From the NCBI RefSeq assembly GCF_000308615.1, contig NZ_BAGB01000076.1, forward strand, positions 62,001 through 126,000: a stretch of DNA of 64,000 bases, written 5' to 3'. The notes beneath the pieces are model-generated. The model made no database searches. It was not told the DNA's origin and was given only the letters and a program-made list of their open reading frames with translations. Origin of the DNA: Nocardia jiangxiensis NBRC 101359. GTDB lineage: Bacteria; Actinomycetota; Actinomycetes; Mycobacteriales; Mycobacteriaceae. This document shows, in pieces, positions 31,421-39,543 of the stretch. Position 1 is the stretch's first letter. Each line of letters opens with the position of its first letter. The translations under genes were made by a program, and so were the position numbers.

Positions 31421-31954
31421 TCACGCTTTTGTTTCGCCAGCCGAGCCGATCTCTTCCGCTGCGCGGTCTCCGATGGCCTGCATCTTCGGCTCGAGTTCTT
31501 CGTCGACCTTGCTCGGCTCCATGACGTCGACCCACCAGGAGTATTTGCCGTCCTGGTGGTACCACTTCCAGTTCTTGCGCAGTTCGTCCTTTTTGGCGAA
31601 CAACGGATGCCAGAAGCCGCCGTACGTGGTGTCGAAGCCGCGAGGGAGGTTTTCTTCGTTCTCTTCCGGCATCGACGTGATGATGTGCATGCCATCGCCG
31701 CCGTCTTCGGAGAACTTCTCGACCTGGATGCCTTCCGCGATCTCGCCGAGGATGTCCTTCTTCGCCTTCGATTCGCCGCGCTGGCCTTTGATCGACTTTT
31801 GGGCCTCGCGCTGGAGTTGCTTGGCCTCTTTTTCGATCTCGGCTTGGATCCACTTCGGGAAGTTGCGGTCGACTCGGCCGATAATGCGAGCGACGTCGCC
31901 GAACTTTTCGTAGCCTTCGAGCTTGACGTTGATCCGGGCGTCGTGTTCGGACAT
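31421..31954 (-). CDS. Minor tail / head-tail joining protein, HK97 gp10-like
   Basis: 177 residues. Helical N-terminal part (KFGDVARIIGRVDRNFPKWI), then an aromatic domain (RGFDTTYGGFWHPLFAKKDE, WYHQDGKYSWWVDVMEP). Its place next to the tail tube gene suits a tail-completion protein. Stop of the tube gene overlaps its ATG by 1 nt (TAATG). Confidence 0.6.
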   Translation of the reverse strand: MSEHDARINVKLEGYEKFGDVARIIGRVDRNFPKWIQAEIEKEAKQLQREAQKSIKGQRGESKAKKDILGEIAEGIQVEKFSEDGGDGMHIITSMPEENEENLPRGFDTTYGGFWHPLFAKKDELRKNWKWYHQDGKYSWWVDVMEPSKVDEELEPKMQAIGDRAAEEIGSAGETKA

Positions 31955-32373
31955 TAGGAAGTGGCGCGGGTGATGCCGGTGCGCTGGGTCGGGAACTTCA
32001 CCTTGGTCGTCGAGAGGTCACCAACCTTGCCGGTCAACGGGGTGTACTCGAGCAGAATGCAGGTGCCGGTGAAGGACGGGTTGGTCGCCGAGACTGCGGA
32101 TGCGACAGGCTTGACCACGACGGGGAACTCGGACTCGAGGTCGTACAGCGGGAACAGCGTCGCGTCGACTTCGGCGGCATTGAAATCCTGCTGAAAGTCG
32201 ATGGTGAACTCGTCTTCCTTCAGGCCCGCCTGAGCTTCCTTTCCCCCACCCGCGAAATTGGTAGTATCGATTGACGCCTTCTTCAGGGCGATCTCGACGC
32301 TGGAAACGTGGTCGGAGAAGTCGACGCCATTGACGGTGATCGAGCAGTTCCGCAGGATAAACTTGTGAGCCAT
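31954..32373 (-). CDS. Major tail (tube) protein
   Basis: 139 residues. MAHKFILRNCSITVNGVDFS, VSSVEIALKKASIDTTNFAG and a C-terminal KFPTQRTGITR are typical of siphovirus tube subunits of the small Ig-less class. Confidence 0.8.
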   Translation of the reverse strand: MAHKFILRNCSITVNGVDFSDHVSSVEIALKKASIDTTNFAGGGKEAQAGLKEDEFTIDFQQDFNAAEVDATLFPLYDLESEFPVVVKPVASAVSATNPSFTGTCILLEYTPLTGKVGDLSTTKVKFPTQRTGITRATS

Positions 32374-32376
32374 GGG

Positions 32377-32736
32377 TTATTTGCCCCTTCGGGTTCTAGG
32401 GGCAGACGGCCCCTTCTGGGCAGGTGTTTCTTCTGCCTCTGGAGTGGTTTCTGTGAATGGCACCGGAGGACCGGCTTCGGGGTTCAGACCGAGAAAATCA
32501 GGCTCCGAATAGTCGGCCGGAAATTCGCCGGGGGTTTCGAACGGGATTTCCATGATGTGACCCGCGAGAATCAATGCGTCGGCCTGATCTCTGGTGACTT
32601 CCAGTTCGACCGTCTCGCCCGTACATTTCCCCGCGACCGTGTGCGGACCGACCACCCGGAAAAGCCGTTTCGCCAGTCCTTGATCGCGGTTGGCGCGACG
32701 GATTTCCTCCCACCTCTGCGCATGAGGGCTAACCAA
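32377..32736 (-). CDS. Hypothetical head-tail region protein
   Basis: 119 residues if it starts at TTG 32736, which overlaps the upstream stop. WEEIRRANRDQGLAKRLFRV, then a VELEVTRDQADALILAGHIM segment and a Pro/Glu/Lys-rich tail. The start is uncertain because no ATG lies near the upstream end of the frame. Confidence 0.5.
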   Translation of the reverse strand: MVSPHAQRWEEIRRANRDQGLAKRLFRVVGPHTVAGKCTGETVELEVTRDQADALILAGHIMEIPFETPGEFPADYSEPDFLGLNPEAGPPVPFTETTPEAEETPAQKGPSAPRTRRGK

Positions 32737-33061
32737 CCTGGACCACCGCCACAGTGACACTTGTCGCTGCATCGAGCGCCAGATGGGCAATGCCGGTGCC
32801 GTCGTCGTACGCCTTGCGCAGCGGAACCCACACCTCGCCGGTAGTCGCGGCAATGGTGACCGTCTTCTGCGGAAGCGCCACGCCGTACGTAGTTGTTCCG
32901 GCGACGGTAATGGTCAGGGTGTGTGTGCTGGTATCAGCATTCTTATAAACGACGAATGTGTTGGTGCCGTTGCCGATCGCGGTTGTATCGGCGGTTGTCG
33001 CAGCGGAAAAGGTGGGCTTGGTGCCAGCGTCGGAAAGCAGCTGAATAGTAAGAGCAGCCAT
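32729..33061 (-). CDS. Small virion protein, decoration-like
   Basis: 110 residues, nearly all Thr/Ala/Val strands (TFVVYKNADTSTHTLTITVA, TVAVVQVG). Likely an Ig-like or beta-sandwich head decoration subunit. Confidence 0.6.
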   Translation of the reverse strand: MAALTIQLLSDAGTKPTFSAATTADTTAIGNGTNTFVVYKNADTSTHTLTITVAGTTTYGVALPQKTVTIAATTGEVWVPLRKAYDDGTGIAHLALDAATSVTVAVVQVG

Positions 33062-33091
33062 TTGTCGGCTCGCCTTTCAGAAAAGAAGAAT

Positions 33092-33517
33092 TCAGGAGTG
33101 CACGGTGATCATCAACACGGCACCGATGTGATTGATGGCTGCCGAAGAAAACGAGCCGCCATAGTCCTTCATCCCGTAGCAGTGCGCGAACACCGAGTCG
33201 TCCAGCCCGAGATTGGGGGTGTCTTCGATCGCCTGAGGGATGCTTGTCGAGCCTTTGCCGGTGATGTATCCATCGAGCTTCTGGTATGCATAGAAAGGCT
33301 CGGTGCGACTGACCATGATGTAGCAGTAGAAATGCCAGACGTGGTCACCGCCCTGCATAGCGCCATCAAAGTCGGCGAATCGGGGCTCGAGGATCGCGCA
33401 GGGAACTTCGGTCATTTCCTCGACCGACCTGTAGACGATCAGTCCGGGAATCGAGTTGCGGATCGTGGTCGTCATCGCGGTCCGGATCTGGGTGAGGGAA
33501 TATGTCATTCCGGTCAC
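33092..33517 (-). CDS. Tail terminator / neck protein
   Basis: 141 residues from GTG 33517. TYSLTQIRTAMTTTIRNSIP at the N terminus, and HVWHFYCYIMVSRTEPFYAY, are typical of siphovirus tail-terminator proteins. Overlaps the connector gene by 4 nt. Confidence 0.65.
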   Translation of the reverse strand: MTGMTYSLTQIRTAMTTTIRNSIPGLIVYRSVEEMTEVPCAILEPRFADFDGAMQGGDHVWHFYCYIMVSRTEPFYAYQKLDGYITGKGSTSIPQAIEDTPNLGLDDSVFAHCYGMKDYGGSFSSAAINHIGAVLMITVHS

Positions 33518-34155
33518 CCGACCATTGGATGATCAGCGCAGTACGGATCGAGCATTTCGGCCGCCTGCGGCATATCGTGAACGCGCACCGTGGGCAAACC
33601 TCGACCACCGCTGAGCTGCGTACCTGATACGCCGAGCGGTGCGGTGCCCATTTTGTAGTTCTGCGCGGCCACGGCCAGGCATGCTTGTTTGACAGCGTCG
33701 GGAACCGCAGCCCAACCCCAATGCGCGGTTATTTCGAGCCGGGAGATATCCCACAAATAGCGCCAGAACGGCAGAACCATGCGTCGATACGGCCACCCGG
33801 CCACGCCATTGACGACGCCATTGAACGGCTCGAGTTCGTAATCGGTGTTCACATTGAACGTCGTCAGCGCCGTCGAGGTGATCGTGCGGTGCTGAATGAC
33901 CAGGTCGGCGGTGGTGTACAAGTCGTCGATCAGTACCAACCGCACCGCCGAAGGCCGGAACACTCGCGTAGTCGCAGGCTGTCGGACGCCATTGACGTCG
34001 TAGTCATTGTTGAACTGCCTGGCGCAATAATTCTCGATCTCGCGGCTTGCGGCATTGATCGCGGCCGTCAACGACGTATCGAAGTTGGTTTCGGTCGGAT
34101 CGAGATGCATATACGCTTTGATGTCGGCCAGGGTGCAGTAGTTGTCGCCGTACAT
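33514..34155 (-). CDS. Head-tail connector protein
   Basis: 213 residues. CTLADIKAYMHLDPTETNFD and AAINAASREIENYCARQFNN match the helical adaptor family (gp6/gp15-like, phiE125 gp8-like). EITAHWGWAAVPDAVKQACL and later residues complete the fold. Confidence 0.8.
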   Translation of the reverse strand: MYGDNYCTLADIKAYMHLDPTETNFDTSLTAAINAASREIENYCARQFNNDYDVNGVRQPATTRVFRPSAVRLVLIDDLYTTADLVIQHRTITSTALTTFNVNTDYELEPFNGVVNGVAGWPYRRMVLPFWRYLWDISRLEITAHWGWAAVPDAVKQACLAVAAQNYKMGTAPLGVSGTQLSGGRGLPTVRVHDMPQAAEMLDPYCADHPMVG

Positions 34156-34173
34156 GTCACGCCATCTCTCGGG

Positions 34174-34437
34174 TTATTCGGCAGCCTTCGGGGGGCGACC
34201 CGGGCGCTTGACCGGCGCGGGCTTTTCAGCCGGGGCTTCGAGGGCGTCGTTGACCACAACCCGTCCGTTGTCCATGCGCTCAGGCTCGAGAACGTCATCC
34301 GGTTTGAATAGCGACATCCGGCCGTCGAGGATCTTGTGCCCTTCGCGGACGCGGGTGCCGACAGCACAGAACTGGTGATCGCCGTTGTCGTCGTGGTACC
34401 AGAAACTGGTCTTGGCGAGGTAGATTTCGCCTGCCAT
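34174..34437 (-). CDS. Small head-region protein
   Basis: 87 residues. IYLAKTSFWYHDDNGDHQFC and RVREGHKILDGRMSLFKPDD, then a basic AT-hook-like tail (PVKRPGRPPKAAE). Short proteins of this type follow the capsid gene in many actinophages. Confidence 0.6.
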   Translation of the reverse strand: MAGEIYLAKTSFWYHDDNGDHQFCAVGTRVREGHKILDGRMSLFKPDDVLEPERMDNGRVVVNDALEAPAEKPAPVKRPGRPPKAAE

Positions 34438-34454
34438 ATCAATCCTTTCGAAAT

Positions 34455-34527
34455 AAACGAGGTCAATTCCGCAACGATTTAAAGCCTCCGTATGCGGAAT
34501 TCGTTACCGGCTTCATCGACCTCGTTT
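34455..34527 (-). terminator. Nested stem-loop after the capsid gene
   Basis: Outer AAACGAGGTC (34455-34464) / GACCTCGTTT (34518-34527), inner AATTCCGC (34465-34472) / GCGGAATT (34494-34501), and TTTATTT after it in the leftward sense. It probably gives partial termination, raising capsid over tail expression. Confidence 0.65.
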
Positions 34528-34538
34528 AAATCAATCGA

Positions 34539-37244
34539 TTACGCCTGGCCCTGAAGGACCTTGAAAGCGTTCGGAACCAGAACGACCGAGTTGTTCATCC
34601 AGATCGCATAAATACCGCGCTGGCCGGTCGGACGCTGGTTCGAACCGAATACCTGGGGGATCAGCTCGACACTCATGCCGATACGGTCCACAATCAGGAA
34701 CTGCTGGAAATCACCAAAGATCAGGAACAGGTCGCCGGTAGCGTGGGTCGACGCCATGACCGAGGACTCCAGAGCTGGGTAACCCAGCAGCTCCGAAGGC
34801 ATTCCCGCGCCAATGCGCTGCCACAGCTGAGCGCCACCGTACTGATCGAACTGGCGAATCTTATTGTAATTCGCGCGGTGAGCGATAAACTTGGCGTTCG
34901 CATTACGCCAGCGCGGATCGAGGCTTTCCTCGAGGTGGTAAACATCAGCGGCAGTGAATGCCTGACCCGGAGTCGCGGCCACGTAGGAACCGCCCGGCAG
35001 AGTGCCGATGACGCCGCCCGCGTTGGTGCCGGTGCCATCCCCCAGCATGAACGAGTTCGCCTCTTCGCGACCCTTGGCGTCAACCAGAGCGCGGGTGATC
35101 TCGGAACGCACCTGCGACCAAGACTCAGCCAATTCGTACGAGAACGGAATGAAGCCAGCGACACGGTTGGTCTTCACGGTCGGCTGGGTCAGGGAGAAGC
35201 TGTTGTCCGACGCTTCCGACGCCTCAGCAGAACGGGTGACGCTGGTGCCCGCAGACACGACGCCCATCCATTCCTTGCCGACGATCTGCTCGACGCGGGA
35301 AACGCTCCGCAGCGGATCGATGACGCCAGCACTCGTAAGGATTACAGTAGGATCGAGTTCGAACGGCACAGCATACCCGCCGCTACCGTCAGTTCCCAAA
35401 GACAGAGCACGATATTCCTCGCCGGACAGCATCTGCGGCGTACCCGCAGCAACCGTCTTCGACCAGGCGCGCTCATACAAGCTCGAGCCGGTCCGCAGCA
35501 TCCGATGAGCCAGGGTGGCGTTCTCGTCGTCGACGGTGTCCAGCAGCGCCTGTGCGCTCGTCTGAGCGTCCTCCTTGGCAACCATGCGGGTGTAGTTGGC
35601 GCGCTCGATTGCACGGGCGGCGTTGTCCCGGACCAGCTGCAGGTAGTCGTCCTCGTTGTGCGACGCCTGGCGGATCTCGTTCAGGTCGTAGATGTTCTCC
35701 GGCTTGCGGCTACCGGTCGGAGCAGACGAGAACGAACGCTCGGTGCGGCCCTCCCGCTCGCCCTCGGCCAGCTCGTCCATCCGCTTCAGAATCGCGGCGA
35801 TACGAGCCTCCACCTTCGGCCGCTCATCGCGGAGTTCGGTGTTCTCGGTCTCGACGTCGGCAGGCAGCTCAGCGTCACGGAATTCGACATTGATCTCGGC
35901 AACGCGGGCATCGATCTCCGCCAGGCGCTGCCGCAACTCGGTAAGAGTCACAGGGGTTTTCCTCTTTACGGGAGCCTCATCGGCTCGGGTTTCTTTCTTT
36001 TCGGACTCCCGTGCGCGCAAGGTGCCTTCATCGGCGGCGTTGTCGTCTTCGGGGTTAATGGCGTCGGTCAGGGTGTCGCGTTGTTCGACGGCGCTGTCCT
36101 CAGCGGATTTGGATTCGATGTCAGCGCCGAACTTCTTCGCTGCGGCCCTGATCTTCGATTTGATTGCCTGCAATTCATCGGGGCTGTAGCCCTTCTGGTT
36201 TTTCGGCATGTTTATGTACGACCACGCGGCCCTGACGTGAGCCTTCGTGTCGATCGGGTATTTGCCGTTCTTCGGATCTGCGTAAGCGACGTCGCCGTAA
36301 GGCTTTTTGTCATCGCTGGCGCGGCCGTCCGGCATAGTCGGGGAATGCGTCATACAGACGCCGTTGGAAAAGGAATGCTCTACGCCGTCTTCATCGACAT
36401 ACGTATCGACCTCGGCGTCGACATCCTTTGTGTCGTCATCGCCATCGGTGTCGCCGTCGAGTGCGGTTTCCGGCGGATCGGTCGGGCCGTCGCGGAGTTC
36501 TTTCGCCGTCTCGATCGCCTTGTCGACATCCGCCATATGAATGTGGATCTCGGTCTTCGGAGGTTCGCTGCGGACGGTTTCATCGGCCTTCGGAGCGGCT
36601 TCCAGCTCGGCCATCGTTCGGCGGTATTCATCGACAATCGCCTGGCGCTGTTCGTCGGTGATCTCGTCCATCGAACGGACGCCAACCGAAGTGCCTTCGT
36701 AAGCCGGATAAATCACAGGCCCGGCTTCCATCAGCTTGACCTCGCGGATAGTCCGCTGCAATGGGCCGCGATCTCCGGCATCCCACAGGAGCCTGTTCAG
36801 CTCATTGCCGCCAACGCTCCGCCCCTGAGAGTCGGACCAGTCCTGGCGAGTGACAGTGAAAGTGAACGACATTCCGCTGATGGCCTGCGCTTCAATGGCC
36901 TGGCGGATCGGCTCGACGAGGTCGTTTTCAAAAAGCCGTGCCTCTACATACAAGCCGTGGTCGTCTTCGCGCATCTCGGTGAAGACGCCGATCGGGACGC
37001 CACCAGTGCGGGAATCACGGCCGTGCGCGAACTGGCAAATAGGAAGCTTGCCCTCTTGGAGGGTCTTTTTGAAGCAGCCAGGAGCCAAGCGCTCGGTAAA
37101 CGCGCCTTCGAAACTATTGATTTGCGTGTCTTGTCCAAAAACAGCCGCGTAGCCGCACAACGTTCTCTTATCACTGGGAGCATCACCGGTTGCGGCTAGC
37201 GTGAAATCGACGTCGCGAGTTATGATTCTATTGGCTGGAGGCAT
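34539..37244 (-). CDS. Fused prohead protease - major capsid protein with internal DUF6582-like segment
   Basis: 901 residues. Residues ~1-195 are the prohead protease (LCGYAAVFGQDTQINSFEGA, FAHGRDSRTGGVPIG, ISGMSFTFTV). Around 310-375 is a DUF6582-like segment (KPYGDVAYADPKNGKYPIDT, HVRAAWSYINMPKNQ). Around 425-510 is a coiled-coil delta/scaffold region (RQRLAEIDARVAEINVEF). From ~515 to the end is an HK97-fold capsid protein (GGYAVPFELDPTVILTSAGV, FIAHRANYNKIRQFDQYGGA, VFGSNQRPTGQRGIYAIW). Protease and capsid are usually separate genes; here self-cleavage would free the shell protein. Confidence 0.9.
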   Translation of the reverse strand: MPPANRIITRDVDFTLAATGDAPSDKRTLCGYAAVFGQDTQINSFEGAFTERLAPGCFKKTLQEGKLPICQFAHGRDSRTGGVPIGVFTEMREDDHGLYVEARLFENDLVEPIRQAIEAQAISGMSFTFTVTRQDWSDSQGRSVGGNELNRLLWDAGDRGPLQRTIREVKLMEAGPVIYPAYEGTSVGVRSMDEITDEQRQAIVDEYRRTMAELEAAPKADETVRSEPPKTEIHIHMADVDKAIETAKELRDGPTDPPETALDGDTDGDDDTKDVDAEVDTYVDEDGVEHSFSNGVCMTHSPTMPDGRASDDKKPYGDVAYADPKNGKYPIDTKAHVRAAWSYINMPKNQKGYSPDELQAIKSKIRAAAKKFGADIESKSAEDSAVEQRDTLTDAINPEDDNAADEGTLRARESEKKETRADEAPVKRKTPVTLTELRQRLAEIDARVAEINVEFRDAELPADVETENTELRDERPKVEARIAAILKRMDELAEGEREGRTERSFSSAPTGSRKPENIYDLNEIRQASHNEDDYLQLVRDNAARAIERANYTRMVAKEDAQTSAQALLDTVDDENATLAHRMLRTGSSLYERAWSKTVAAGTPQMLSGEEYRALSLGTDGSGGYAVPFELDPTVILTSAGVIDPLRSVSRVEQIVGKEWMGVVSAGTSVTRSAEASEASDNSFSLTQPTVKTNRVAGFIPFSYELAESWSQVRSEITRALVDAKGREEANSFMLGDGTGTNAGGVIGTLPGGSYVAATPGQAFTAADVYHLEESLDPRWRNANAKFIAHRANYNKIRQFDQYGGAQLWQRIGAGMPSELLGYPALESSVMASTHATGDLFLIFGDFQQFLIVDRIGMSVELIPQVFGSNQRPTGQRGIYAIWMNNSVVLVPNAFKVLQGQA

Positions 37245-37834
37245 CTATCTAGCTCCTCGATAAACTCCTCAGCAGTCTTCGCATTCTTCCGAAGGTTGCA
37301 CTGCTGGCAGGAACGAACGAGGTTCCACCAATGATCGGTGCCGCCTCGAGATAATGGATTCATGTGATCGACATGCATCGACTCAGCGGATTTCCCGCAG
37401 TAATAGCAGGGGTCGTTGGCTATACGTTTGCGCCATTCAACCGAGTCGATCTTGTCTTGGGCCGTCATGCCGACTGCGCCTTGGTGACGCCTTCTGGCGC
37501 TGTGGGCGCGGAAATATTCAGGATGGCCGTCTCGCCACTCTTTGTTCATGGCGAGGATGTGCTCTTTATTCGCTAGGTAACGATCCCGGAAGTAGCCAGG
37601 ATTGGCCTCGCACCAGTTCTTGAATCGCTCCTGCGAGGCTTCTTTGTTGCGCCAGTAGTAGTCACGCATGTCCGCCAGGTTCTTGTCGCGGTTCTCGTAA
37701 TATCGGGCGCGCTTATTGGCTAGCAGCTTTTCGCGATTTTCCGCTTCGTAAGCTTTTCTGTAGTGCGGTCTGCACTTCTTTTTGCAATAGACTGGATCGT
37801 TGCAATTTTCGATCTCGCAAACAGGCTTACTCAA
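37220..37834 (-). CDS. HNH homing-type endonuclease inserted between portal and capsid genes
   Basis: 204 residues. N-terminal knuckle CEIENCNDPVYCKKKCRPHY, a basic helical linker, and a C-terminal HNH domain (CYYCGKSAESMHVDHMNPLS, NLVRSCQQCNLRK). Overlaps the capsid start by 25 bp. The N-terminal knuckle closely resembles that of the HNH gene at 17348. Confidence 0.9.
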   Translation of the reverse strand: MSKPVCEIENCNDPVYCKKKCRPHYRKAYEAENREKLLANKRARYYENRDKNLADMRDYYWRNKEASQERFKNWCEANPGYFRDRYLANKEHILAMNKEWRDGHPEYFRAHSARRRHQGAVGMTAQDKIDSVEWRKRIANDPCYYCGKSAESMHVDHMNPLSRGGTDHWWNLVRSCQQCNLRKNAKTAEEFIEELDRCLQPIES

Positions 37835-37846
37835 GGGCTTTAGTCC

Positions 37847-39373
37847 TTATTGCTGCTTTGATTGCCCTTGCTGCGGGCTTTTCTTTGCGGGCTTTACGGG
37901 CTTGACCGGTTCTGGACCGTCTGCTTTGTTCGGGTCCGCAGCCAATTGCTGATCGCGAGGAGGCAGCGTTTCGGTCGGGGCGTCGCCGGAGTAGTCGGTC
38001 ATATGGCCGAGGCCGGGAGCCATCAACTGGACCGAGAAAAGGCCGCTGTGCTCGAGCAGAGTCCAGTCCTTTTCGATCAGCGCCTTCACGACCGACTCTG
38101 GCGTGTAGCCTTCTTGGACGAGCCGCGCGATAGTCATTGCCTCTGTCTGCTGCAGCTGAGCGACGATTTCGCGGTCCTCTTGCAAGAACGAGATATCGCG
38201 GTCGTCGTACCAGAGGCGGCAGTTCGCAGGGACGGTGATCAGCGGCGCGTACGCGGCACACAAATCACGCCACAGCGGCCGGATCGTGCCGTTCGCGAAC
38301 TGATCAGCGGCTGCCTGGTAGTTGCCCTCATTGAGAGCGGAACCGCGCATGCCTTCCGTCAGGCCGACAACGGTCGGAGGAACCCGCGCGGCGGCGGCGA
38401 TGCGCAATTCGGCGATGGAAGTCAGCTTCGAGAAGTCGATTTCCTGGATTTTCGACCCGAGCGGGGAAACCGTAGCGCCGCCACCGAGATACAGCGTCTC
38501 GCCAGCGTGTGACAAACCGTGCTTGGATTGGTTCATCATCGTCATGAACTCGTGGAATTGCTCGGAGGTCACGGTCGGATCGAACGACACCAGCAAATTC
38601 GGCTGCGCGGAGTTGTTGAAGTAGTTGACTTTGTAGGTCGATGCGGCTTCATCGGAGATGACTTCTTTGATGATCGGAGTCATCCACGACATGCCGCGAT
38701 ACTGCGCGAGAGGATCCGGAATGGGAGCCCAGTGCGCGACAATGCCGTTCGAGCCGTCAGCGGGGAACAATTCCCACTTCGTTTTGTCGTCAGTATTGCC
38801 GGGCTTGTAGATGTACCCCTGGATATCGGAGTGAAGCGCTTCCTCGGGGTTCTTCGTCAGAACGATCGACACCCAATCCGGGCGCAACCTGCGCAATCGA
38901 GGACCGTCAGGGCCGTCTTCGCGCAGCACGTAATGGTTGCCGCAGAGGTCGACATCTTGTATCGCGTGCGCGAGGAGCTGAGAAGTGGTGCCGTTGGGCC
39001 ATGGTGTGCGCAGCAGCCTGATCGACCGTTCGTTTTCGTCGGTGAAGTCTCCGGGGCGGCCTTTGCTCATTTTCTGGAACGCGAACCGGACTTCGGTGAA
39101 AACCATTTGCCGGGCGAGGCAGCACGCGAACACGACGCCGCTGGACTTGTATCCGGCGTTGACGTACCCGGCGAAGTCGTTGGGGATTGTTTCGTGGCGC
39201 TTATTACTGGAGGCATCGTAGGTTACGAACGGAAAAGCACCGCCGAAGCCGCCTGCGATCGGATAGGCGCTGCCTTGGAAGGTGAAGTATTCGGCGAGGG
39301 CGTTTTGATCGACGACCGGGAAGCCTTGATCTCGCTTTTCCGGGCGGCGCAGGAGAGACCAGAGATTGGGCAT
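37847..39373 (-). CDS. Portal protein, HK97 family
   Basis: 508 residues. SSGVVFACCLARQMVFTEVR, LLAHAIQDVDLCGNHYVLRE, YRGMSWMTPIIKEVISDEAA and RIAAAARVPPTVVGLTEGMR are standard for the HK97/phi-C31-type portal. A Lys/Pro/Gln-rich tail follows. Forms the dodecameric DNA-entry vertex. Confidence 0.95.
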   Translation of the reverse strand: MPNLWSLLRRPEKRDQGFPVVDQNALAEYFTFQGSAYPIAGGFGGAFPFVTYDASSNKRHETIPNDFAGYVNAGYKSSGVVFACCLARQMVFTEVRFAFQKMSKGRPGDFTDENERSIRLLRTPWPNGTTSQLLAHAIQDVDLCGNHYVLREDGPDGPRLRRLRPDWVSIVLTKNPEEALHSDIQGYIYKPGNTDDKTKWELFPADGSNGIVAHWAPIPDPLAQYRGMSWMTPIIKEVISDEAASTYKVNYFNNSAQPNLLVSFDPTVTSEQFHEFMTMMNQSKHGLSHAGETLYLGGGATVSPLGSKIQEIDFSKLTSIAELRIAAAARVPPTVVGLTEGMRGSALNEGNYQAAADQFANGTIRPLWRDLCAAYAPLITVPANCRLWYDDRDISFLQEDREIVAQLQQTEAMTIARLVQEGYTPESVVKALIEKDWTLLEHSGLFSVQLMAPGLGHMTDYSGDAPTETLPPRDQQLAADPNKADGPEPVKPVKPAKKSPQQGQSKQQ

Positions 39374-39374
39374 T

Positions 39375-39533
39375 TCAGTCGTCCTTGACGTCGATCACCA
39401 GCGCGGCAGCGAGAACCAGCAGGCCGCACACGATGAGCGCGATAGGGCCCCATTCCAGATATGCGCCTGCGGTAGCCGATGCGATGCCGGAGAAAGCGGC
39501 GATTACGGCCACGAGGGGCTTTACATGCTTCAC
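39375..39533 (-). CDS. Small two-helix membrane protein
   Basis: 52 residues from GTG 39533 (MKHVKPLVAVIAAFSGIASA, then WGPIALIVCGLLVLAAALVI). Two hydrophobic helices between terminase and portal; small membrane proteins in this position recur in actinophages. Confidence 0.65.
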   Translation of the reverse strand: MKHVKPLVAVIAAFSGIASATAGAYLEWGPIALIVCGLLVLAAALVIDVKDD

Positions 39534-39543
39534 GTGGGGCCTT

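Noticed and set aside
34743..37199. An 818-codon rightward open frame opposite the protease-capsid gene
   Set aside because: It is the mirror frame of a high-GC conserved gene; the composition is Arg/Leu/Val/Gly-rich with no domain.
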